Origin: Notospermus geniculatus | Taxonomy: Eukaryota > Nemertea > Pilidiophora > Heteronemertea > Lineidae | Direction: 5' to 3' | NCBI GenBank assembly: GCA_002633025.1 | Contig: NMRB01000110.1 | Location: forward strand, 374,377-438,376 | DNA length: 64,000 bases | In this document: positions 22,754 to 32,418 of the stretch, one piece after another | Layout: each line of letters begins with the position of its first letter | Numbering within the stretch: position 1 is the stretch's first letter | The notes under the pieces: model-generated | Told to the model about the DNA's origin: nothing | What the model saw: only the letters and a program-made list of their open reading frames with translations | Database searches by the model: none | Made by a program: the position numbers and the translations under genes

Positions 22754-22761
22754 NNNNNNNN
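22754..22761. other. Run of 8 N (assembly gap)
   Basis: Eight ambiguous bases lie directly at the left edge of the 24-bp minisatellite. The array is probably collapsed or truncated here, so its true copy number is unknown. Confidence 0.95.
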
Positions 22762-23028
22762 CTAGAAAGTGCCAGAGCGACTCTACTAGAAAGTGCCAGA
22801 GCGACTCTACTAGAAAGTGCCAGAGCGACTCCACTAGAAGGTGCCAGAGCGACTCTGCTAGAAAGTGCCAGAGCGACTCTGCTAGAAAGTGCCAGAGCGA
22901 CTCTACTAGAAAGTGCCAGAGCGACTCTGCTAGAAAGTGCCAGAGCGACTCTGCTAGAAAGTGCCAGAGCGACTCTGCTAGAAAGTGCCAGAGCGACTCT
23001 ACTAGAAAGTGCCAGAGCGACTGCTAGA
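22762..23028. repeat. 24-bp minisatellite, about 11 copies
   Basis: Tandem copies of a 24-bp unit close to agaaagtgccagagcgactc plus tact. Copies differ mainly at one position (tact/tgct) and one copy reads gaaggtgcc. Because the unit is a multiple of three it stays open in several frames on both strands (RKCQSDST on plus), but nothing suggests it is translated. It is not a CRISPR array: there are no unique spacers. Confidence 0.95.
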
Positions 23029-23137
23029 ATGTGCCTGGATCTTTCCATCAAGCCAAAAGTCTGGACGTCAGACCCCGGGCGTCAGACTCACGGGCCCAAC
23101 ATGGCTAAATCTACAACACTATGTAGTCTAAACTCAC

Positions 23138-23278
23138 CTATCATCCACAGCCTGAACGACGTGATTCCTACTGATGGACATGGTGGTCGAACCTCCATAG
23201 CTGACGAAAGCTGAAGTATCACTTGGAACCTCACACTCAGAAGATGTCGGGTTTGCCAAGGAACTTTCATTGACTGAC
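23138..23278 (-). CDS. Candidate exon of an unidentified minus-strand gene
   Basis: A 141-nt open stretch lies between an acceptor (tcattatgcag) and a GTGAGT donor on the minus strand. It encodes a Ser-rich run including SVNESSLANPTSSECEV and ending QAVDDR. It could be a low-complexity linker exon of the SIN3-like gene further along the same strand. I see no homology that proves this. Confidence 0.3.
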
Positions 23279-23334
23279 CTGCATAATGAAAACGAGTAGC
23301 CATTATCAATGACAACAGGTCTACCGTGTAACAC

Positions 23335-23471
23335 GGTTGGCACTTCCATTACTTTTTTAGCCAAAGACAAAGTAAGAAAATCCCTATTGCTCAATAGTGT
23401 TCAACAGCGTGTTCAATAGGGATTTTCTTTACTGTGGCTAAAAAAGTATTACAGTAATGGCAGCGCCAACC
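23335..23471. mobile_element. Palindromic MITE
   Basis: ggttggcacttccattac at 23335 is complementary to the sequence ending gccaacc at 23471. The inner arms gtaagaaaatccctattg and caatagggattttctttac are nearly perfect complements, as are ttttttagcca and tggctaaaaaa. The total of about 137 bp would fold into one hairpin. Confidence 0.85.
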
Positions 23472-24370
23472 CTGGTCTAATGCTAGGAACATAACAATCT
23501 TCCAAATAGGTGGACCCAGAACACAACATGCACATGCTTTTATTTACTTCCGTACCATGATTTTTCGAAGGAAATTCAGCATATGAACGCGACGTATGGA
23601 TCGCAGATGGCTCATTTTTTTTCATTACATGGTAAACCAAAGACAGACCAATTCTGTCCCGGCCGTGGCTTAATTAGCCTACCTCAGCAAGGTGAATGCA
23701 CAGGGACTTGAGGCATGCATGGCGGCGGGGTGGGGGTGTTTCCGAGGACCCCACGGACAGTACCCTGTACACGGACAGCACAAATTGAAATATACAGTGA
23801 GGCTCATATTTCATACGGTTTCTCATTTTATATTTTATTTTATATCTTTATTTTTCTTTATTTTATTTTTATCTTCTTTCACGTCATTTTATTAGTATAT
23901 CATTTGATATTGTATTTTACACCTTATATTTTATGCACTACAGCAGATCTGCTGTGGAAATACATGTACATGTATTCACTTCGATACATTTTGCCTTTAC
24001 AGACCCTTGTAACAATGGTGCTAATAAGGGCAATTAGTAATTAGTAAACAGCAACGTGATCCACGCATTTTATCTATTGTTACATAATTTCCTACCTGCT
24101 TAATGGTAATAGCACCATTTCTATGACAGTCGAGACAGAACGAAAGGTGCAAATTAATGATTATCATGTTTAAAACCAATGTTTAGAATCAACATACGAC
24201 GTAATGCCTCAACAAGGCGACAATGACAATTACAATGCGCATGCGTAATAAGGCTGGCCCACAAGTTGACATCCCGTAACATTGTCCTTGGTCATCACTA
24301 CATAGGTTACATTCGCGAGTTTCTTTTCGCCGATTATTTTTTTCACTTTCTGTGATCCTTGCACGAAATT
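23472..24370. other. Upstream flank of the MATE gene
   Basis: No exon is recognised. A pyrimidine/T-rich low-complexity tract lies at about 23815-23935. Open frames here are by-products of that tract. The MATE promoter and any 5' UTR exon should be near the right edge. Confidence 0.4.
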
Positions 24371-27300
24371 ATGACAACAGGGGATACCGACAGGAAAGTT
24401 TGGGTTAGCCAAGAAACACTGGAGACTGAAACAAGTAGTATAAAAGGATGGGATAACTCCCCAGTACAGACGGGTAACTATGGCGCAATCGGTGCGAAGG
24501 ACAATGCAAATATGGGTACGTAACATGCTATGATTTCGGAGGTTGCAAGTAGTTGTCCGAATTCGAATTTTCCCCCGTCGATTAATGGACATGAATTAAT
24601 TAATAATCATCGACTTCATATGAATTTATTAATAATCATCGACTTCATTCGAAGTGAAATCTCACCTGATAAAAATGTACAATCCTTCCAGCGAAAAGTT
24701 GGTACAATTTCCGCTGGCATCCTCATTGCTTCCCTGACTGGTTTCTGGAGGAATGCTGCCGACTAGGATCGCTTGCCTGGTCCATGGTAAGTGCTGTCTC
24801 TCTCAGGTGTATTTTTTTAATTTTTTTTTCAATATCCCTGTTGAACAGGATCAGAATTGATATCATTAGTGTTGCATGAACAGCCGAACTCACAAAACGA
24901 TGGTCCTTTTCAGTTCTTGCTAACTCCCCAGTACAGACGGGTAACTATGGCGCAATCGGTGCGAAGGACAATGCAAATATGGGTACGTAACATGCTATGA
25001 TTTCGGAGGTTGCAGGTAGTTGTTCGAATTCGAATTTTCCCCCGTCGATTAATGGACATGAATTTATTAATAATCATCCACTTCATGTGAATTTATTAAT
25101 AATCATCGACTTCATTCGAAGTGACATCTCACCTGATAAAAATGTACAATCCTTCCAGCGAAAAGTTGGTACAATTTCCGCTGGCATCCTCATTGCTTCC
25201 CTGACTGGTTTCTGGAGGAATGCTGCCGACTGGGATCGCTTGCCTGGTCCATGGTAAGTGCTATCTCTCTCAGGTGTATTTTTTAAATTTTTTTTTCCAA
25301 TATCCCTGTTGAACAGGATCAGAATTGATATCATTAGTGTTGCATGAACAGCCGAACTCACAAAACGATGGTCCTTTTCAGTTCTTGCTTGCAGTATTCA
25401 GTTATTTGATTGGTCCAGTCAGCCTTGCGTTTTGTGGACACCTCGGTACCCGGACGATGGATGGGGTGGCTCTGGCTTTGACAGTAAGATGATATATTTT
25501 GTGAATGCTCCTCTTGCAAATTGTTTATCTATCGTCAAATCAAGCAACATACGTATTTGAAGGTGCCGGTAATTCTATTGGAACTTTCCTCGTAAATAGT
25601 TTAGAAGCAAAGGGAATACTTTTTCCCAATCCCAGTGTAACTTCAATAGAAGAAGAGCCACACGAACTAACCAAGCTAGCCAACCTATAATCATTTCCTC
25701 AAAACGATATACTCTTCTACCTCATGGTGTCGAATGCCTTTTTTTAATCGAGCTTATATACGGTATATTCAGGTGATCAACGTGACGGGTATATCAATAG
25801 CGATGGGTCTTGCGATGGCTTGTGGGACATTTTTCTCACAGGTAAGTTCAGGGATTAGCACCGTTGACGTAAATTCAACAATAAATTTGCACTGATGGAG
25901 CCATGTACTGGTATTTTTCGGATCTTCCTGACACTTGTATGGACCAATGTGGCGGATACCGTGGCGGAGTTCAGCTTACAAAAATAAGACACTCCTCGTG
26001 CCTACTTTCGGAACCAGCTACGTGCTGAGACACGCCTTTCCGGACATCCTTTCAGTGATATGCCTTTTTACCTCTTCACGGCTATGTGAACGCCTGGTGA
26101 ACCGCAACATGAGTATCGTCGAATGTACACGAGGTTTTGGATTACACCTATCTGACATTTGCTTGTTGCCAGGGTTACTGTCCCAAGTGTACTGATATTG
26201 CAAAGAGGACTGAGACAAATGAACAAGATGGCAAAAAAACATTGGTCCATCTAGGAAAAAGCTGGATACTTATACTTGTTCCTGACTGAGACACACACTC
26301 CTGGTCATCAACTGGTAGTCCCTGGCAGACCATTGGAACTTCCTTAGTAGTGTCTTCTCCTGCTTCTTGACAGCTACGCCCATCTTTTCATTTTGCAGAG
26401 TTACGGAAGCGTCAACAAAGGCCGAGTTGGGCTTTACCTCGTCCGCAGTAAGAATCACAGCCTTAGAAGTCTCAACTGACATCTTATTAGCAGATCTGGG
26501 GATGGGTCGTCGACCTGATGATGCAGTGTCAGCAGAAAACTGACCATCGTTACAGTTACGGCACCGAGTGCCGTTTGTTTGTGTGAATGTCTGACGTGAA
26601 TCCTCTATGCACATGTCGTGAGCATCCACTTGCTGTACCTCATGCACAGCTCAGTGTACATGTATATGTACATGTATGTACACTCATATTCCTTTGCATT
26701 TTCAGGCCTCATTATCCTGCTGCTGTTCGTCTTACCATGTTGGGCGATACACCTGAACGCCGAGGCGATCCTTGTCCATCTCGACCAAGAGAAAGATATT
26801 GCCAAGATTGCAGGGGAATATATAGCCTACTTCATGCCAGCTCTTCCAGTAAGTCATGTACCACCAGGCTGCTTTGAAGGGGCAATACATCCCAAGATGT
26901 TTCTGAACTACACCATGTGTTGATTCCACTGACGGAAAATTGTCTGCGAAAGCACTGTTCATCCTAATACAATGTACAACGTCACCCGTTTCACAAACGT
27001 CATTTCGTGGTGAGGTGTTTCTTCAGCGCATCCTCGTCCTAGACTGCTGGCATATAATTGCTTCCGTTTTTCATTGCAGGGAGTATTCATTGTGGAGATT
27101 CTGATGCAGTATTTGCGATGTCAGAACATTATCTTTCCCACCATTATAATCGGAGGTACTGGAGTTGTGGTCAACGCCTTCATGCACGCGTTGCTGCTTT
27201 TTGTAGCTGGTATGGGGAGCAGGTAAGTGTACAAGCACCACCTCAGGAGATCCATATTGACCGATTGCCTCGACAAGTGACACCCACTATTTGACGGTGC

Positions 27301-30300
27301 ATGTGTGCCTTCAGTGCGCCGAATTTGGTGCTTCTTTTGTCCCCGGGGTTTGTGTTTGCAGAAGACAAAATATTAGACAAGTTAGATCTGCCGTCTTCAA
27401 TTCTTTGAAAGCAACTGCTGATGAACTACAATATTCAATACATGTACTCCATATTTTGCTTCCAGTGGCTCGGCTATTTCACAAGTTGTGGCCTTCAACT
27501 TCATGGCTCTTTCCTACATATGTTACATTCTCTACACAGGGGTGTACAAGGAGACATGGGATGGTAAGTGGATGAAGCTTAAGACTTAACAAATGCTTGT
27601 GCACTTTAAGTTGCTACTTGAGTAAGTGTAATTGGAATAGTCATTTCCCTCAATCAGAAGGATGTACCAGACTTGGAGGTCTCTGAGTCTCGTCCCAGTG
27701 GCAAAATTTTTATCACTTTGGTCTGAACTATCCACAGGATGGAAGCTGAGAGATGTTTTCGATGAGTGGGGCGTCTTCCTGAAGCTGGCTATCTCTGGCA
27801 TGCTGATGCTCGGCATGGAATGGTGGACGTTTGAAATTGGCACAATAATGGCAGGTAAGCTGATGACATTAGTGACTTCATTAATGGTATAGATGTATGT
27901 GTTTTGAGATTTCATACCTAGAATTTCAAACGCCAACTCTGGCATCCCTTGTATGATCTTGAGGAACGTGATGATGGTTTGGAGATCGGGTCTTTGAAGA
28001 AATGATGGGCAGCTAGAGAAGCTTTGTTGCTCAACTAGTCATCAATCATCGGCAGGATCGAAATCTTCTCAACCATTTCCCTTGAATGTCTTTTCCCATA
28101 GGTCTGCTTGGGCCAGTTACCCTTGGAGCACAATCCATTGGATTCCAGTTGCTTTCTGTCGTTTACATGGTAGGTGCTGTAGGCAGAGACATCGGTAGGA
28201 AACATTCGAAGAATCACCCAACCTTTTCAGTAAATAAGACAGACTGGTGATGGCACAATTTCATCTGAAATTCACTGCGAACGACACTTCATGGGAAGTA
28301 TTAATCTTGTGTGAAAACAGCTGAAAACGCATACCTTGCCGAGAACGCAATGAGTCATCAAATCATTTCCAATCCTTCCATACATGTACCTTGTTTCAGG
28401 TCCCTCTTGGTATTTCCTTGGCTAGTACCATCCGAGTGGGACAGTTGCTCGGTGCCGAAGACCATAAACAAGCTGTTCGTGCTATAAAAACGACCTTTGT
28501 CCTGGCAGGCAAGTAATTTTCAAATGCAGTCGATGAAAATCCTCCGTCTTTAGACACAGCAATGCATCACTTCCGCAGTTGAATGTCTTTCGAGTGGTCC
28601 TTCAAGTGGTTCTCGGCATGAACACCTTGACGAGACTTCTCACAGTAAATCTAACTGTAGATATTTCTTCTACATTTCAGTGATTTGTGAGATTTTTGTG
28701 GGTCTGCTGCTGACTGCTCTCCATAATGTTCTTCCAAAGCTGTTCACTGTAGATCCGTAAGTAATCAGTCGTTGAATTGATCAAGCTACCAGCAGTGATT
28801 GCTCGTAGAACTACCGGAACGACTTCTGTCCCATTGTCTTGTGTCCTGCATGAATAAGATCGTTATCAGTTCTACAAGGTAAATCTGTAGTGAACACAAC
28901 TGGGAGTAAGTAACCAACATCTTCAACTTTCAGCGCCATCATCGACGCTGCCAGTACCATTGTGCTCCTGGTGGCGCTGTACGAAGTATTCGATTCTGTT
29001 GCGGTAAGTGGAAGGGGCCTCGTGTGAGGAGTTACCAACGGAATAGTTTGGCTTTTCCTTTCCTGACCTTCACTGAGGAGCCTTTCTGTTGCTATATCTT
29101 TCACGCCAATAACGTCCTTCCCACTGCACTGTCAATTCTTCCAAGAACCTGAAAAAGACGTGCACCATTACTAACAGATTTGGACACAAAACATGAACGA
29201 ATGACACGGATACGAGAAGGCTGTACTAAATGAACCGTTTGTGTTTCAGTGTGTTAGTGCAGGAATACTGCGAGGATGCGGCAGGCAGGTATCTGGTGCT
29301 GTTGTGACGTTCGTAGGTTTCTACATCATTGGTCTACCCATCGGACTGGTACTGATGTTGGTGACCCCGCTCAACATCAAGGGTAAGGTTGTCTCTAAAA
29401 TTACACGTTAGAAATAACTAACCGATATTGCTAAAGCAAAAAACTACTATAAAGCGCCAGGTTCGGCTAAGCCTGCTTTCTCTATTTCATGCCCAAACTT
29501 CATCTCCAACGCCCCGCAAAAGAGTTATAAGAATATTGAAAGGAGTCCGAAATTACATCCGACATTGGGTCAACCCTCAGAGTAGATCCGCAGTCAATTT
29601 CATCCATTATTTGAGCGTTTCCAATACAACCGCACATTTCACCAAATGCATTTCAGGCTACTACACGGGCCTCATTTTTGGGATGATCATCGTGGTCTGT
29701 ATCTTCTGTTTTCTCATTTGGTACATCGACTGGGAAAGGGAAGTTCAGAAGGTACGTGCACGCGCGCAATCAGGCAGGAACATGCGAGGGGACTTTACAG
29801 TATGACCTATAAGGAATTGGCTCGTCAAACTTCTCTGGCTTTTGCTAGCATTGTCAGAGTGTACAGGAAGTTCTTATAGTTTCATTTAATAGACTCACTG
29901 TCTCCATCAGGCTAATACATGTAGCTTGATGGAGATAGCGAGGGTCGTATTTGTATACGTTGACCTTTCCTTTCAGGCGAGAGAGAGGGCAGGCACTGAT
30001 GGAATCGCCATGGAAATGTTGGGACAGGCCTCAGACCTTCACCCAGACGTGGACTCTACATGTACGTGTTCAGCTGTGTTAGGCATGACAAGGTGCATGT
30101 GAAGTGTGTTCTTTCCATTATGGTGTCTGCTTGAAGAAGGCCGCGTAAGAGAGAGAGTTACTTCGTCAAAAAACACGAGTAACAACTCAGTTAAAATGAT
30201 TGGTAGGCCAATGTAATCTTCCTTTTCTTTTTTCAGCTACATACAGACGCGCCAGCAACAGGTGTCGTGCATGTTCCGTCTCAAGCGATTGGTTCGAAGA

Positions 30301-30589
30301 TTACATGGGCAACTATGGAAGTGAACAAGAACTGGTCTACGATCCAATAGTATCCTCCCACCCTCCAACAAGACCGACTAAGAAAACAATCAAGATTATC
30401 ATTAGTCGTACCGCGTTTGCTCTGTTTATGATTGCGACATTTGTACTCGGCGTTGTTTTTCGATTGCTGACAGTCAGAGAAGAGGATGGCGACATCAGGA
30501 GCAGTACGATCTCGTTTCTCACCAATTCAACCTTGGTGGGAAACACCACATTGGCTCCGTATCTGAGTACCCGTGGGCAATCGACCTAA
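24371..30589 (+). CDS. SLC47A1: MATE-family multidrug and toxin extrusion transporter (SLC47), 17 exons, complete
   Basis: Exons: 24371-24515, 24692-24786 (or its copy 25159-25253), 25382-25483, 25773-25841, 26399-26447, 26706-26848, 27080-27222, 27466-27563, 27738-27854, 28102-28169, 28400-28508, 28681-28756, 28934-29003, 29250-29382, 29657-29751, 29977-30061, 30237-30589. All phases agree, giving 649 aa. Family hallmarks are YLIGPVSLAFCGHLG, NVTGISIAMG, the motif MLGMEWWTFEIG, LGAQSIGF and SAGILRGCGRQ. These proton/organic-cation antiporters sit in the plasma membrane and export cationic drugs and metabolites. The two Glu of MEWWTFE (309, 314) match human MATE1 Glu273 and Glu278. The position of human Glu300 is Gln336 here and that of Glu389 is Asp425. 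A cytosolic linker (about 530-570) precedes a final hydrophobic segment, as in animal MATEs. The intron after 28508 has a GC donor (GCAAGT). Confidence 0.97.
24455..25388 (+). repeat. 467-bp tandem duplication spanning MATE exon 2
   Basis: Copy 1 is 24455-24921 and copy 2 begins at 24922, ending at about 25388. Identity is about 98% by eye. The unit contains the last 61 nt of exon 1, intron 1, exon 2, intron 2 and the first few bases of exon 3. The exon-2 copies (24692-24786 and 25159-25253) differ by one base, a synonymous CTA/CTG Leu. The junction also creates a chimeric 69-nt potential exon (24914-24982) with an exon-3 acceptor and an exon-1 donor. Including everything would shift the frame and give a stop early in exon 3, so a functional mRNA must use only one exon-2 copy. 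Confidence 0.95.
28509..28680 (+). other. GC-AG intron in the MATE gene
   Basis: Exon 11 ends CTGGCAG and the intron begins GCAAGT. The extended match to the U1 site (AG|GCAAGT) is what is expected of functional GC-AG introns, which often need a strong flanking consensus. No GT nearby would keep the reading frame with exon 12. Confidence 0.85.
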
Positions 30590-31165
30590 CTACATACAAA
30601 GTCGTGGCGTGTGACGTACGGTAATTTCAAATCGGAAGAGCTAATTATGATTGCTGTTTGAAGAACTTCATTACTTCCCATTCCATTTACTCTGGCACTG
30701 TATTCGTCCAATTTCTCTCTATAGCAAATGTTAATGAATGAAATATCAAAAGCTTGTTTTATTTCTTCATTTGTCAACCATCAGCTGACGTGTAAACCAA
30801 TAGAAGGGATACTGAATATTACGGAGGAAAGACTTCGCCAATGCGTTAGCTCTGGTAAAATTTCGGAGGAGGACCTAGAAAATGTGCAATGTAGCCTACG
30901 ACGTGCGTCGTAGTTCTTCGGGGTTTGTTCGCAACTGGACAGGTATTGATGGAAGATTTGTTCAAGAATTCAGGCGATCCACGTTCCATCCTGGAAGATG
31001 TATACGAAAGAGAATACGACTGTATTTGATCGTTTTCGCTCTCGACTTTTCACACGTCAGTGCATGTATATATGGCAATAGTTATCACACTAGGCTGTCA
31101 TAATTGCATATTTTGATAGCCCCACGAGCGTTATGTTGGACATGGTCAAAGATCAATAAAGTTTG
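30590..31165 (+). other. MATE 3' UTR with AATAAA at 31155-31160
   Basis: No further exon follows the MATE stop. The first well-placed AATAAA (gatcaataaagtttg) is 566 nt downstream, giving a 3' UTR of ordinary length. Short frames at 30728-31103 are unrecognised. Confidence 0.5.
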
Positions 31166-32067
31166 ATTAGAATAGCTGTGATCGACAGCAGCGTGAGTTA
31201 ATGAAAAATGAAAGAGGTTCACGAAGAGACGTCGACGCACAGTTCTATCGGGACACACTACCTGGCTGTAGATTCGTTTACTGACTAAATTCAATGCAAA
31301 ATATCATCTAGATCTCGTGGGATAAATTGCGATAGTTTCAAAAGGCTGTTTTTGAGATCCGAAAGAGTTAACAGATTTCCAGACAGAGCATTAACGGATT
31401 AGAAAACCTATGTCACCAAACTTTGTGTTGGAACACAAAACAAACTAAGTGAGGACCCGAGGGTGATATCTTAGGATAAGAACCAGGCTTAAGACATTAC
31501 CGTGAAGTGCAAATTATTGGCCAATGGGATTATCAAAATAGGATGTACACTTTGAAAATGTGGGGAATCAGTTTCCATCTCGTCCACCATTCGTCTCTCT
31601 TTCTTCCAAGAGGAACTCTACCACATACATGTACGCAGGGATGCCAAGGACAACGAATGAAGTTGTGTGCATAATCTTCACAAAGCAGTCGAACAAGCAA
31701 TATACCGTGTAATTAGTGTTCGATCTTTCAATTGACCCGGTCGAAGGATTAACTGCCAATCAAATCATTTTTGACGTGAAAGTTGCTTGCCATCCATCGC
31801 AACGGGTTGCTAACGGTGATGACGTCCGGTTATTAAAGGATTTGACGTTATTGTACATGGAATATGAATAATATTACAGACAGTATAGCTAGTACAAACC
31901 GAAAAATGCATGTAGTACATGTAAATACATGTACGGTTGCCTTATAGCACATTCTTTCGAGTTGTTTGGAGTTCAGAGCAGAAGGTACATTTCTGATGAA
32001 AGTGTTTGGCCAGTAGTGCACACTTTTAAGATTACTCCGTGAGTACTTGGAACTAAAGGAATTGGCA
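31166..32067. other. Intergenic; 5' flank of the small coiled-coil ORF
   Basis: No exon is recognised. Repeated CATGTA words (tacatgtac, gtacatgtaaatacatgtac) occur at about 31625 and 31913-31934. The promoter and 5' UTR of the ORF at 32068 should lie here. Confidence 0.35.
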
Positions 32068-32418
32068 ATGGCTTCAGAGGAAGAGAAGGACAATAAACCT
32101 GGTGAGTCTGAGGACACTGTGGAAGTTTTATCTGAAAATGAAGCTACATGCAAAAATACCGTATTCGATTTTGATGAAGATGATGTTGACTTCACCGCTT
32201 TGAAAGAAGAGGGACTAAGAATCGACCGAGAAATAGCAGAACGCCGACAAGAAATGGAGAAAAGACAGGCAGCGGCCGAAAGGAGGCGCTCGGATCTCGA
32301 AACCAAGATGGCCGACCTGCATAAACGAAAACAATCACTTTTGGACATCAGGAAGGAAAGGGTCTGCGGGAATAGACGCTCGTCAAATGATACTGGTTGG
32401 GCACAAACTTCTCCGTGA
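32068..32418 (+). CDS. Small acidic/coiled-coil protein, apparently intronless, unidentified
   Basis: 116 aa from an ATG in a good context (ggcaATGg). Residues 1-45 are acidic, with a run FDFDEDDVDF at about 33-42. Residues 46-98 are rich in Glu, Arg, Lys and Gln with heptad-like spacing (EIAERRQEMEKRQAAAERRR), typical of a single long helix or coiled coil. The tail is basic and Ser-rich. There is no signal peptide or membrane segment. The ordered change from acidic to helical composition argues for a real protein rather than a chance frame. The 201-codon frame on the opposite strand is Ser/Arg-rich, as expected for the antisense of such a gene. An AATAAA lies 316 nt downstream (32734-32739). 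I do not recognise the family. Confidence 0.6.
   Translation: MASEEEKDNKPGESEDTVEVLSENEATCKNTVFDFDEDDVDFTALKEEGLRIDREIAERRQEMEKRQAAAERRRSDLETKMADLHKRKQSLLDIRKERVCGNRRSSNDTGWAQTSP

Noticed and set aside
22762-23028. CRISPR-like array
   Set aside because: The units are contiguous 24-bp repeats without unique spacers, in a eukaryotic genome. It is a minisatellite.
23815-23935. Open frames with long hydrophobic runs
   Set aside because: They are translations of a T-rich low-complexity tract, not membrane proteins.
24535-24766. Open frame reading MISEVASSCPNSN and onward, present twice
   Set aside because: It reads through intron 1 and exon 2 of the MATE gene in the wrong frame. The repetition is due to the 467-bp tandem duplication.
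26155-26220. Possible alternative MATE exon encoding VLILQRG
   Set aside because: It resembles the family's LQRG words, but the true exon is at 26399-26447 (SYGSVNKGRVGLY), which fits phase and length on both sides.
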